From contig NZ_KB908216.1 of NCBI RefSeq assembly GCF_000382365.1, forward strand, positions 248,675 to 312,674: 64,000 nt of DNA. The letters run 5' to 3'. This stretch comes from Pannonibacter phragmitetus DSM 14782. GTDB lineage: Bacteria > Pseudomonadota > Alphaproteobacteria > Rhizobiales > Stappiaceae. Shown here in pieces: positions 50,649 to 58,802 of this stretch (position 1 is the stretch's first letter; every line of letters begins with the position of its first letter). The position numbers were made by a program, and so were the translations under genes. The notes under the pieces are model-generated. The model saw only the letters and a program-made list of their open reading frames with translations. It was not told where the DNA came from and searched no databases.

Positions 50649-51959
50649 TTGACCTTCCATCCGACCCCTCAGCTGCCGGCTCAGGCCGTGCAAAGACCCC
50701 GAGACATTCGCCTTGATGTGTTTCGTGGCCTTGGCATGTTCATCATCTTCATCTCCCACCTGCCGCAGAGCTGGTGGGCGAACTGGATTCCGGCGCGTTT
50801 CGGCTTTTCCGATGCGACGGAGATCTTCGTTTTCTGCTCCGGCATGGCCTCGGCCATTGCCTTTGGCAAGATCTTCGACCAGAGCGGCATGCTGATGGGC
50901 ACAGCCCGCATCGGCCAGCGCATGTGGCAGGTCTATTGGGCACATATCTGCCAGTTTCTGGTGATCGCCGCAGGCCTGGCCGCGCTCATGAACAGCGGCT
51001 ATCTGGAGCACTGCTGCGGGCTCAGGGAAGATTACGTGCAGGCGCTGAACCTGCGCAATTTCTTCAATGATCCGGTGGGCAACCTGCCGGGCCTGCTCAG
51101 CCTCACCTATGTGCCGAACTACTTCGACATCCTGCCGATGTATGTGGTGCTGCTCGCCATGGTGCCGGTGATGATGTTCATCGCCGCCAAGAGCCGCATT
51201 GCCTTCTTTGCCGCGATGATCGGCATGTGGGTGGCCGCCACCCTGCATATGGTAAGCTTTCCGGCAGAGCCCTGGTCGAATCGCCCGTGGTTCTTCAACC
51301 CCTTCGCATGGCAGCTGGTGTTCTTTACCGGTTTTGCCTTCATGAAGGGCTGGATTCCGGCGCCGCCCGTTGACCGCCGTCTTGTCTGGGTGGCGGTTAC
51401 GCTGGTGCTGGTCAGCATCCCCTTCACCAATTTCCGGATCTACGAGGCCGTGCCGGGGTTCCAGGCCCTGCGGGATGCCTCCAAGCCCCTCTGGATCAAG
51501 ACCGAACTCGGCATCCTGCGCTATGTCCACTTCCTGGCGCTGGCCTATATCGCCTATGCCGCCGTGGGCCCCAATGGTGTGCGCCTGCATGCAGAGGGGC
51601 GCATTACCGGCCCGGTGGTGGCGGTGCTGCGCAAGGTAGGCCAGCAGTCCCTGCCCGTGTTCCTCGCCAGCCTTCCCATCGCTCAGGCCACCGCGATCCT
51701 GCGCGACATGGCAGGAGGGCGCGGCGACTGGCTGATCCAGGCCATTTCCAACATTGCAGGCCTCGCCGCCATTGCTGCGGTCGCCTATATCGCTGCCTGG
51801 TTCAAGAGCCAGCCCTGGCGCAAGGTGCCCAAGCCTGCTCCCGCGCCGCTTCCGGCCAAGCCCGCTGTTGCGGCCCCCTCCGTCCGGACTGCCGTCCCAG
51901 CCTATGGGCCTCCGGCGCGGCCGTCGCGGACACCGGGCGCCCTGCCGCAAGGGGCCTGA
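50649..51959 (+). CDS. opgC: OpgC-type membrane acyltransferase
   Basis: A 436-aa integral membrane protein with about ten TM helices, opening RDIRLDVFRGLGMFIIFISHLP and FGFSDATEIFVFCSGMASAIAFG, the OpgC signature. OpgC succinylates osmoregulated periplasmic glucans. No opgG/opgH or ndvB is next to it. The Pro/Ala-rich C-terminal tail (about 395-436) is disordered. Start assigned to TTG 50649 (LTFHPTPQ) with GGGGAG ten nt upstream; the frame is open to 50352 but the extra residues look non-coding. Start is uncertain. Confidence 0.8.
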   Translation: MTFHPTPQLPAQAVQRPRDIRLDVFRGLGMFIIFISHLPQSWWANWIPARFGFSDATEIFVFCSGMASAIAFGKIFDQSGMLMGTARIGQRMWQVYWAHICQFLVIAAGLAALMNSGYLEHCCGLREDYVQALNLRNFFNDPVGNLPGLLSLTYVPNYFDILPMYVVLLAMVPVMMFIAAKSRIAFFAAMIGMWVAATLHMVSFPAEPWSNRPWFFNPFAWQLVFFTGFAFMKGWIPAPPVDRRLVWVAVTLVLVSIPFTNFRIYEAVPGFQALRDASKPLWIKTELGILRYVHFLALAYIAYAAVGPNGVRLHAEGRITGPVVAVLRKVGQQSLPVFLASLPIAQATAILRDMAGGRGDWLIQAISNIAGLAAIAAVAYIAAWFKSQPWRKVPKPAPAPLPAKPAVAAPSVRTAVPAYGPPARPSRTPGALPQGA

Positions 51960-51986
51960 CCCCTTCAGCGAAATCCCTTCAAACGC

Positions 51987-52021
51987 AAAAGGCGCAGCTT
52001 CACGGGCTGCGCCTTTTTTTC
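51987..52021. terminator. Bidirectional terminator, opgC and DUF1150
   Basis: Twelve-bp stem AAAAGGCGCAGC/GCTGCGCCTTTT with a seven-nt loop and a T-run on the plus side. TTTTGCGTTTG follows on the minus side. Confidence 0.85.
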
Positions 52022-52047
52022 TATTCAGACCCCGGACAGATATCAGA

Positions 52048-52320
52048 TCAGTGGACCGGCACCATGGTCAGATCGTGCTCATAGGCATTGGCGAGGGCCG
52101 CCTCGCGGCTGTCGGCCACGATGATCGGCGTGCCGTCCGCGTTGAGCAGCGCCCACAGGCGCAGGCCCCGGGCGATGTGGGCCGCCCCCGGGAAAAGCCG
52201 GGCAAGATCATCGGAACTCATCTGGCGCAGATAACCCACCTGTCCGGCGCCGAGCCGTGCGAACAGCTCCGGCGTCAGGTCATGCGGGTCCATTGCGCGT
52301 TCATCAGTGTCGCGCGTCAT
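52048..52320 (-). CDS. DUF1150 family protein
   Basis: A 90-aa protein: GQVGYLRQMSSDDLARLFPG and ALLNADGTPIIVADSREAALANA match DUF1150, an alphaproteobacterial family regularly placed after small heat-shock genes. Function unknown; context suggests a stress role. RBS AAGGAG at about nine nt. 45 bp after the Hsp20 stop, so in the same transcript. Confidence 0.85.
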   Translation of the reverse strand: MTRDTDERAMDPHDLTPELFARLGAGQVGYLRQMSSDDLARLFPGAAHIARGLRLWALLNADGTPIIVADSREAALANAYEHDLTMVPVH

Positions 52321-52365
52321 GGCATTGTCTCCTTGATTGGGCGGCAGAGCCTGCCCCCGTGAAAG

Positions 52366-52794
52366 TCAGTCCCTTGCGGTGATCTCGATCCGGCGCACAA
52401 CGCGTTCGGGCTCCGGACGGGCAAGATCAATCGACAGAAGCCCATCCTTCAGATCGGCTCCGAGGATTTCGATGCCCTCCGCCAGCACGAAGGCGCGCTG
52501 GAACTGGCGGGCAGCAATGCCGCGATGCAGATAGTGCCGGGACTTGTCTTCGGACTGGCGTCCGCGAATCACCAGCTGGCGCTCCTCGACGGAGACATCG
52601 AGCTGATCACGGGTGAAACCTGCCACGGCCAGCGTGATGCGAATGACTTCACCATGCTCGTCCGACTTGGGAAGACGTTCGATATTATAGGGCGGATAGC
52701 CGTCATTGGCGGCTTTTGACACCCGGTCGAGAACCCGTTCAATATCGTCGAAGCCGAGCATGAACGGGCTTGAAAACGCTGACATTCGCGTCAT
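52366..52794 (-). CDS. Small heat-shock protein, Hsp20/alpha-crystallin
   Basis: A 142-aa IbpA-like protein: YPPYNIERLPKSDEHGEVIR, LAVAGFTRDQLDVSVEERQLVIRG (alpha-crystallin core), and RGIAARQFQRAFVLAEG. ATP-independent holdase in the cytosol. ATG 52794 with AGAGGA eight nt upstream. That ribosome site is sequestered in a ROSE-type hairpin at 52797-52823 and the gene is preceded by a sigma-32 promoter. Confidence 0.95.
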   Translation of the reverse strand: MTRMSAFSSPFMLGFDDIERVLDRVSKAANDGYPPYNIERLPKSDEHGEVIRITLAVAGFTRDQLDVSVEERQLVIRGRQSEDKSRHYLHRGIAARQFQRAFVLAEGIEILGADLKDGLLSIDLARPEPERVVRRIEITARD

Positions 52795-52796
52795 CG

Positions 52797-52823
52797 TCAA
52801 AGTCCTCTACAAAGCGACCTTGA
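52797..52823 (-). ncRNA. ROSE-type RNA thermometer hairpin
   Basis: In the RNA, UCAAGGUCGCU pairs with the AGAGGACUUUGA that holds the ribosome site. The UYGCU motif (UCGCU) lies opposite AGGA with the G bulged, exactly the ROSE signature. Two G-U pairs weaken the stem. Closes with a UGUA loop, so it should melt on heating and free the Hsp20 ribosome site. Confidence 0.82.
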
Positions 52824-52883
52824 GAACCGGACCCTCTCCTGAGGCATCCGGAGCCGGGGTGCCAATCACCCCGCTTGATCTCA

Positions 52884-52912
52884 ATATGGCGGCTGGCAGC
52901 GGCAGTTTCAAG
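52884..52912 (-). promoter_or_regulatory. RpoH (sigma-32) promoter of hsp20
   Basis: Minus strand CTTGAAA (52912-52906), 14-bp spacer, CGCCATAT (52891-52884), close to CTTGAAA-N14-CCCCATNT. Start of transcription near 52877 gives a leader of about 83 nt ending in the ROSE hairpin. Confidence 0.75.
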
Positions 52913-52949
52913 CAAGGGGCAGCAACGCCCTCCACAGGGGAAACCGGAC

Positions 52950-53351
52950 ATGGCTAACAAACAAGCTCATGAAGGGCACGTCGCAGACGAAGCCTCCGGC
53001 CGGGCCACCAGGGCCCGCTATGACAGCTTCTGCGCCGCATTGGCCGCCACCACCCACGTCATCCAGTGGGAAGGGGCCTCCGTCTGGAAGGTTGGCGGCA
53101 AGATCTTCGCCATCTGGTCTGACTGGAAGGGCACGCCCGCCGTCAGCTTCAAATGCTCGGACATGGTCTATCAGATTCTGAGCGAACAGCCCGGCCTTGC
53201 CCCCGCCCCCTATCTCGCCCGCGCCAAATGGATCCAGCTTCAGGACCTTGAAGCGATGAGCGAGGCAGATCTCTTCGCCTATATCCACGCCGCCCACGGC
53301 CTCGTTGCCGCCAAACTCACCCGCAAGCTCCGGCAGGAGCTCGGGCTGTAA
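52950..53351 (+). CDS. MmcQ/YjbR family DNA-binding protein
   Basis: A 133-aa protein: HVIQWEGASVWKVGGKIFAIW and VSFKCSDMVYQILSEQPGL are typical of the YjbR fold with a double-wing DNA-binding surface. Role unknown. ATG 52950 preferred over starts further upstream in the hsp20 promoter region. Divergent from hsp20; same direction as the lysozyme. Confidence 0.85.
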   Translation: MANKQAHEGHVADEASGRATRARYDSFCAALAATTHVIQWEGASVWKVGGKIFAIWSDWKGTPAVSFKCSDMVYQILSEQPGLAPAPYLARAKWIQLQDLEAMSEADLFAYIHAAHGLVAAKLTRKLRQELGL

Positions 53352-53422
53352 GAAAAGAACGGCCACTCACGATCTTCCGCTTTCAGCGTCTCATCCCTCA
53401 TCACCCCCGGCGGAGATGAAGC

Positions 53423-54049
53423 ATGAGCAGCACGGTCAATGGCATTGACGTTTCGCACTATCAGGGCACGGTCAACTGGGCACAGGTGGCGGCGGACGGG
53501 ATCGGATTTACCTTCATCAAGGCGACGCAGGGGACGACCTATGTCGACCCCATGTTCCAGACCAACTGGCAGGGCGCCAAGGCGGCCGGGCTGAAATGCG
53601 GGCCCTATCTCTTCTTTGAACCCAACGTGAGTTTTCTCGATCAGGCCGAGCTGTTCATCCGGCAGCTCAAGACCGCAGGCTATGACAGCAAGACGGACCT
53701 GCCGCCCGCCATTGATTGCGAAGAGACCAATGGGGTTACCAATACCGAGTTCAGCTATGCCCTGTCGCAGCTCTTGCACGTCCTGCAGATATATCTGCGC
53801 GTGAAGCCGCTGATCTATGCCTCGCCAGGCTTCTGGAGCAGTGTCGGCAATCCGGACTTTTCGGATTACCCGCTCTGGGTCGCCGACTACACCACGGCTC
53901 CGGCCCCCACCCTGCCGCCGGACTGGACGGGCTATGCCTTCTGGCAATACAGCCAGAGCGGCACGGTCAACGGCATCAGCGGGGCGGTGGATCTCGACGT
54001 GATGGGCACAGCGCCCGCCGCACAGCGGACAAGGCCGGACTGGTTCTGA
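53423..54049 (+). CDS. GH25 family lysozyme-like protein
   Basis: A 208-aa glycoside hydrolase family 25 domain: NGIDVSHYQGTVNWAQV with catalytic-site Asp9, FTFIKATQGTTYVDP, LPPAIDCEE, and C-terminal WTGYAFWQYSQSGTVNG. Full domain length but no signal peptide and no cell-wall-binding repeats. Prophage endolysins have this form, but no phage genes are near. RBS GGAGATG. Confidence 0.88.
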   Translation: MSSTVNGIDVSHYQGTVNWAQVAADGIGFTFIKATQGTTYVDPMFQTNWQGAKAAGLKCGPYLFFEPNVSFLDQAELFIRQLKTAGYDSKTDLPPAIDCEETNGVTNTEFSYALSQLLHVLQIYLRVKPLIYASPGFWSSVGNPDFSDYPLWVADYTTAPAPTLPPDWTGYAFWQYSQSGTVNGISGAVDLDVMGTAPAAQRTRPDWF

Positions 54050-54062
54050 CCCCGGACATGCA

Positions 54063-54087
54063 AAGGCCCGGCGCAGGGCCGGGCCTT
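54063..54087. terminator. Terminator between lysozyme and ugpC
   Basis: Ten-bp stem AAGGCCCGGC/GCCGGGCCTT with GCAGG loop. On the minus strand TTTGC follows. It serves the convergent genes. Confidence 0.75.
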
Positions 54088-54109
54088 CAGATCAGGGGGC
54101 CTGCCGTGA

Positions 54110-55195
54110 TCAGTCTTCGATGCGCTTGCCGGTTGCCTTGTCGAAGGCATGGAGATTGGCGGCGCGGGAAGTGAAGCTGACACGCTGGCCCGTCTCGTAG
54201 CGGGCATGGGCGGGCACGCGGATGACCACCTGCGGCCCGCTTTCGCTGCCCACGGTGCCATAGAGGAAGCTTTCAGCCCCCACCGGCTCCAGCACACCGG
54301 CCACCACGTCCAGCGTCAGGCCGCCCGCTTCCACAGGCTGCTCGCTGGCCAGCGCCAGATGCTCGGGCCGCACGCCGAGGATGACCTCTGCGCCCTTGCC
54401 CATGTCCGGCGCATCAAGACCGGCACCACCCGGCAGCGACAGGCGGCCGTTGGCGGAAGCCGTCGTGATCAGGTTCATGGCCGGAGAGCCGATGAACGAG
54501 GCCACGAAGGTGGACGCGGGGCGTTCATAGACCGAGATCGGATCGCCGATCTGTTCGATCTGGCCGCCGTTCAGCACCACCAGCCGGTCAGCCAGCGTCA
54601 TGGCTTCCAGCTGGTCATGCGTCACATAGACGGAGGTGGTGGCCAGCGACTTCTGCAGGCGCTTGATCTCCACGCGCATCTGCACGCGCAGCTTGGCATC
54701 GAGGTTCGACAGCGGCTCGTCGAAGAGGAAGGCCGCCGGCTCGCGCACGATGGCACGGCCCATGGCCACGCGCTGGCGCTGGCCGCCGGACAGCGCCTTC
54801 GGCTTGCGGTCGAGGTAGGCGCCGATCTCCAGGATGCGCGCTGCTTCCTTGACGCGGCGGTCGATCTCCTCCTTCGGCACACCGCGGTTGCGCAGGCCAT
54901 AGGCGAGGTTGTTGTAGACCGTCATATGCGGATAGAGCGCATAGTTCTGGAACACCATGGCGATGTCGCGCTCGGACGGGTCCACCCGGTTGACCACCCG
55001 GTCGCCGATGCGGATGTCGCCGGAGGAGATTTCCTCAAGCCCCGCGATCATGCGCAGCAGGGTGGACTTGCCGCAGCCGGAAGGGCCGACCAGCACGATG
55101 AACTCGCCGTCGGCAATGTCCATGGACACGCCTTTGACCGCTTCGACGCCGCCGGCATAGACCTTGCGGACGTTATCAAGAGTGATGGTAGCCAT
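54110..55195 (-). CDS. ugpC: Glycerol-3-phosphate ABC transporter ATPase
   Basis: A 361-aa ATPase: [79 protein letters not shown], and a C-terminal OB/TOBE region ([10 protein letters not shown]). Start at ATG 55195, overlapping the ugpE stop by one base. Last gene of ugpBAEC. Confidence 0.92.
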   Translation of the reverse strand: MATITLDNVRKVYAGGVEAVKGVSMDIADGEFIVLVGPSGCGKSTLLRMIAGLEEISSGDIRIGDRVVNRVDPSERDIAMVFQNYALYPHMTVYNNLAYGLRNRGVPKEEIDRRVKEAARILEIGAYLDRKPKALSGGQRQRVAMGRAIVREPAAFLFDEPLSNLDAKLRVQMRVEIKRLQKSLATTSVYVTHDQLEAMTLADRLVVLNGGQIEQIGDPISVYERPASTFVASFIGSPAMNLITTASANGRLSLPGGAGLDAPDMGKGAEVILGVRPEHLALASEQPVEAGGLTLDVVAGVLEPVGAESFLYGTVGSESGPQVVIRVPAHARYETGQRVSFTSRAANLHAFDKATGKRIED

Positions 55196-56043
55196 TACTT
55201 TTCCGTCTCCACGAGACCTTTGACGAAGAGTTTCTGCATGACGATGACGACGATGACCGGCGGCAGCATGGCCAGCACGGCGGTGGTCATCACCAGATGC
55301 CATTGCGGATGCGCATCAGCCACGTCGGCCATGCGCTTGATGCCCATGACGATCGTGTAATAGGACGTGTCGGTGGTCACCAGCAGCGGCCAGAGATACT
55401 GGTTCCAGCCGTAGATGAAGAGAATGACGAAGAGCGCCGCGATATTCGTCCGGCTGAGCGGCAGCAGGATGTCGCGGAAGAACTTCATCGGGCCTGCCCC
55501 GTCCACACGCGCGGCTTCCATCAGTTCCTCAGGCACCGTCAGGAAGAACTGGCGGAAGAGGAACGTCGCCGTTGCCGAAGCAATCAGCGGAATGGCAAGG
55601 CCGGAGTAGCTGTTCAGCATGCCCAGATCCGCCACCACCTTGTAGGTGGGCAGGATGCGCACTTCCACCGGCAGCATCAGGGTGATGAAGATCATCCAGA
55701 AGGCCAGCTGGCGGAAGGGGAAGCGGAAATAGACGATGGCGAAGGCCGAGATGATCGAGATGGTGATCTTTCCGATGGCAATGGCCAGGGCCATGACCAG
55801 CGAGTTGAACATCATCGGCCCGAGCGGCGGGGCGCCGGCCGAGCTGTTGCCGCTCGTCATCATGGTGGTGAAATTGGCAATCGCCTCGTTGCCCGGCAGC
55901 ATTGGGATGACGCCGGACATGAAGTCATTCGGGCCATGGGTGGAGGCAATCACCGCCACATAGACCGGGAAGGCGACGATGAAGAGGCCCGTCAGCAGCA
56001 CAAGATGCGTGAGGACGGTCAGCCAGGGTTTGTTCTCAACCAT
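55195..56043 (-). CDS. ugpE: Glycerol-3-phosphate ABC permease UgpE
   Basis: A 282-aa permease with six TM helices and the EAA loop [24 protein letters not shown]. Starts [17 protein letters not shown]. Eleven bp after ugpA. The long periplasmic loop containing FTTMMTSGN is typical of UgpE. Confidence 0.92.
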   Translation of the reverse strand: MVENKPWLTVLTHLVLLTGLFIVAFPVYVAVIASTHGPNDFMSGVIPMLPGNEAIANFTTMMTSGNSSAGAPPLGPMMFNSLVMALAIAIGKITISIISAFAIVYFRFPFRQLAFWMIFITLMLPVEVRILPTYKVVADLGMLNSYSGLAIPLIASATATFLFRQFFLTVPEELMEAARVDGAGPMKFFRDILLPLSRTNIAALFVILFIYGWNQYLWPLLVTTDTSYYTIVMGIKRMADVADAHPQWHLVMTTAVLAMLPPVIVVIVMQKLFVKGLVETEK

Positions 56044-56054
56044 TTGCGTCTCTC

Positions 56055-56939
56055 TCAGTAAGCCACGCGCCGCTCGATGAAGCGGAACTGGATGATGGTG
56101 AGCACGATGACGATCGCCATCAGAATGACGGACTGAGCCGCCGAGGAGCCAAGGTTGAGGCCGACGAAGCCGTCGGAATAGACCTTGTAAACGAGAATGT
56201 TGGTCGCCTGAGCCGGGCCGCCCTTGGTGGTTGCATCAATCACCGGGAAGGTGTCGAACATCGCATAGACGAAGTTGACGACCATCAGGAAGAAGGTGGT
56301 GGGCGAGAGCAGCGGCAGCACGATGGTGAAGAAGCGCTTCACCGGGCGGGCGCCGTCGATGGCTCCGGCTTCCAGCAGCGACTGCGGAATGGACTGCAGG
56401 CCAGCCAGGAAGAAAATGAAATTGTAGGAGATCTGCTTCCAGCTCGCCGCCAGAATGACGAGAAGCATCCCATCCACCTTGCTGGTGCTGTGGTTCCAGC
56501 TGTAGCCAAGCCCGTGCAGCAGATAGGGGAAGATGCCGATCGACGGGTTGAACATGAACCACCACAGGATGCCCGCCACCGCAGGGGCCACAGCATAGGG
56601 CCAGACGAGCAGGGTGGAATAGACATTGCGCGAGCGGATCAGGCTGTTGCAGGCCACGGCCAGCACGAGAGCCAGACCGAGCGACAGCAGCGCCGTCGAA
56701 ACGGCGAAGATCGCCGAAACATAGAGCGAATTCAGATAGGTGGGGTCTGCCAGCAAGCGGATGTAATTGTCCACCCCGACAAAAGTCGTCTTGAAGCCGA
56801 AGGCATCCTCTCTGAGGAACGACTGCCAGATTGCCTGACTGGCCGGCCAGAGGAAAAAGACACCCGTGATCGCAAGCTGCGGCGCCAGCAAGAGATAGGG
56901 CAGCAGCCTGTTGGGAAAGATGGCGCGTTTTGTCTGCAT
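56055..56939 (-). CDS. ugpA: Glycerol-3-phosphate ABC permease UgpA
   Basis: A 294-aa permease; TM1 [23 protein letters not shown] loop [25 protein letters not shown]. Start at ATG 56939 with AGGGTGGGA upstream; the longer frame to 56969 runs into the intercistronic hairpin. Heterodimer with UgpE. Confidence 0.92.
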   Translation of the reverse strand: MQTKRAIFPNRLLPYLLLAPQLAITGVFFLWPASQAIWQSFLREDAFGFKTTFVGVDNYIRLLADPTYLNSLYVSAIFAVSTALLSLGLALVLAVACNSLIRSRNVYSTLLVWPYAVAPAVAGILWWFMFNPSIGIFPYLLHGLGYSWNHSTSKVDGMLLVILAASWKQISYNFIFFLAGLQSIPQSLLEAGAIDGARPVKRFFTIVLPLLSPTTFFLMVVNFVYAMFDTFPVIDATTKGGPAQATNILVYKVYSDGFVGLNLGSSAAQSVILMAIVIVLTIIQFRFIERRVAY

Positions 56940-56966
56940 GGGTCCCACCCTGAACGCAAAAAGAAG

Positions 56967-56993
56967 CAAGCCCGCGCGGTATGCGCGGGCTTG
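56967..56993 (-). terminator. Intercistronic hairpin between ugpB and ugpA
   Basis: Eleven-bp perfect stem CAAGCCCGCGC/GCGCGGGCTTG with GGTAT loop, followed on the minus strand by CTTCTTTTTGCG. Probably a partial terminator that favours ugpB over ugpAEC. Confidence 0.7.
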
Positions 56994-57008
56994 CCTGCCG
57001 TTTGAGGC

Positions 57009-58340
57009 TTACTTGTTGGCTGCTTCGAACTCGCGGATCAGCTCGTTGCCGCGCTTGACGAGGTCGTCGAGAGCCTGCTGCGAGGTCTTGGAACCGCTGA
57101 GGAGCTGCTCGAACTCTTCGTCGATGATCGCGCGGATCTGGACGTAGTTGCCGAAGCGCAGGCCCTTGGAGTTGGCCGTCGGGGCGTTGAGCGTCATCTG
57201 CTTGATGGAGACGTCAGCACCCGGGTTCTTCTCGTAGTAGCCCTGCTCCTTGGACAGGTCATAGGCAGCCTGCGTGATCGGCAGGTAGCCAGTGGCCTGA
57301 TGCCACTCGGCCTGCACTTCCGGCGAGGCGAGGTAGCTGAAGAAGTTGGCAACGCCTTTGTATTCTTCCGCCTGCTTGCCCTGCAGCACCCAGAGGGTGG
57401 CGCCGCCGATGATGGAGTTCTGCGGAGCGCCCTGAACGTCGCTGTAGTAAGGCAGCATGCCGACGCCGACCTTGAAGTCCTTGGCGTTTGCATTCACGGC
57501 AGCGCGGGCAGCCGAGGAGTTCATGTAAATGGCGCATTCCTGCGAATAGAACTTCGGAGGAGCATCGTTGCCGCCAGCCGGGCCACCGTACTGGAAGAGA
57601 CCTTCGTCCTGCCACTTCTTCAGGTTGCCCCAGTGACGGGCCTGGGTCTCGCCGTTCAGCGTCAGCTCGGTGCCAAGGCCGCCGAAGCCGTTTTCCAGGG
57701 TGCCGATCGGCAGGTTGTGCCAGGCGGAGAAGTTCTCGGTCTGCGCCCAGGAAACCCAGGCCGTAGTGAAGCCGCACTTTGCAGCGCCGGATTCCATGAT
57801 CTTCCTGGAGAAGCTTTCGAGATCTTCCCAGGTCTTCGGCGGGGTTTCCGGATCAAGGCCGGCCTTCTGGAAGACGTCCTTGTTGTAATAGAGAACCGGC
57901 GTGGAAGAGTTGAACGGCATGGACAGCATGTTGCCGTCCGTGTCGGTGTAGTAGCCGACGACGGCCGGCAGGAAGGCCTTCGGATCAAATGCTTCGCCAG
58001 CATCAGCCATCAGCTGGTAGACCGGATAGACGGCGCCCTTGGCAGCCATCATGGTGCCGGTGCCGACTTCGAACACCTGAACGATGTGCGGCTGCTGGCC
58101 CGCGCGGAAGGCGGCAATTGCGGCCGTCATCGTCTCGGCGTAGCTGCCCTTGTAGGTCGGGACAACCTTGTACTCGCTCTGCGTGGCGTTGTACTTGGTG
58201 GCGATATCTTCGAGCTTCTGGCCCAGTTCACCGCCCATGGCGTGCCACCAGGTGATTTCCGTGGCAGCGAACGAAACGGAAGTGGTGCCCATGAGGGCGG
58301 CAGCGGCAAAGAGGCCGGCTGCGATATGACGCTTAGCCAT
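57009..58340 (-). CDS. ugpB: Glycerol-3-phosphate-binding protein UgpB
   Basis: A 443-aa periplasmic binding protein: signal peptide MAKRHIAAGLFAAAALMG..SFA, then EITWWHAMGGELGQKLE, the UgpB opening. Binds G3P or glycerophosphodiesters. ATG 58340 has AGGAAA upstream. First gene of ugpBAEC, behind the CATATG operator array. Regulation by a repressor, not only by PhoB, is suggested; no clear Pho box was seen. Confidence 0.92.
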   Translation of the reverse strand: MAKRHIAAGLFAAAALMGTTSVSFAATEITWWHAMGGELGQKLEDIATKYNATQSEYKVVPTYKGSYAETMTAAIAAFRAGQQPHIVQVFEVGTGTMMAAKGAVYPVYQLMADAGEAFDPKAFLPAVVGYYTDTDGNMLSMPFNSSTPVLYYNKDVFQKAGLDPETPPKTWEDLESFSRKIMESGAAKCGFTTAWVSWAQTENFSAWHNLPIGTLENGFGGLGTELTLNGETQARHWGNLKKWQDEGLFQYGGPAGGNDAPPKFYSQECAIYMNSSAARAAVNANAKDFKVGVGMLPYYSDVQGAPQNSIIGGATLWVLQGKQAEEYKGVANFFSYLASPEVQAEWHQATGYLPITQAAYDLSKEQGYYEKNPGADVSIKQMTLNAPTANSKGLRFGNYVQIRAIIDEEFEQLLSGSKTSQQALDDLVKRGNELIREFEAANK

Positions 58341-58802
58341 TGGTTTCCTGCTCCCTAAACGGGAACCGTCCCACTTCTTGGGTCCGGCTCCACACAGCGC
58401 TTGGAACACTCGAACCGGGCCTGAAAGACGGGCTTTCCGGCTGCAGTCTGTGTTTGTCCCCGCGCTTCTTATTATGTTCATATGAACGGCATATGTCGCT
58501 CATATGAACGTTGTACGACAGTTCACGGAACAGGACAACGCCTCCTGTGCACAGCACAGGTCACATGGGCATGAAAAGGCCTGCAACAGGCGCCCCCTGC
58601 GCCGCCCACGCCAGGTTGAACCGGCACCTGCCGCCATCAATTTTGCCAGCTTATTTGTTTTCAACCGTCAGATTCGCACGTTTCCGCGACATTACGGCAC
58701 GCATGCCTTATCATTTCCGTCATTGCAGGTTATCAGGGAAGATTGAATGTGCCGCCGGTGCACAACCAGCCTTCCCGCCTGACAGGTATCTCTGGAGACG
58801 CC
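58341..58802. other. Divergent region between ugpB and the Na/Pi cotransporter
   Basis: About 460 bp. Holds the three phased CATATG elements (58476-58509). The 58510-58802 part has no recognisable gene, only Arg/Pro-rich frames, and should contain the cotransporter promoter. Confidence 0.5.
58476..58509. promoter_or_regulatory. Three CATATG elements phased by 11 bp upstream of ugpB
   Basis: GTTCATATGAAC (58476-58487, perfect palindrome), GGCATATGTC, and GCTCATATGAAC (58498-58509). CATATG cores start at 58479, 58490 and 58501, exactly 11 bp apart, on one face of the helix. Suits cooperative binding by a repressor such as a DeoR-type protein; the protein is not in this window. Confidence 0.7.
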
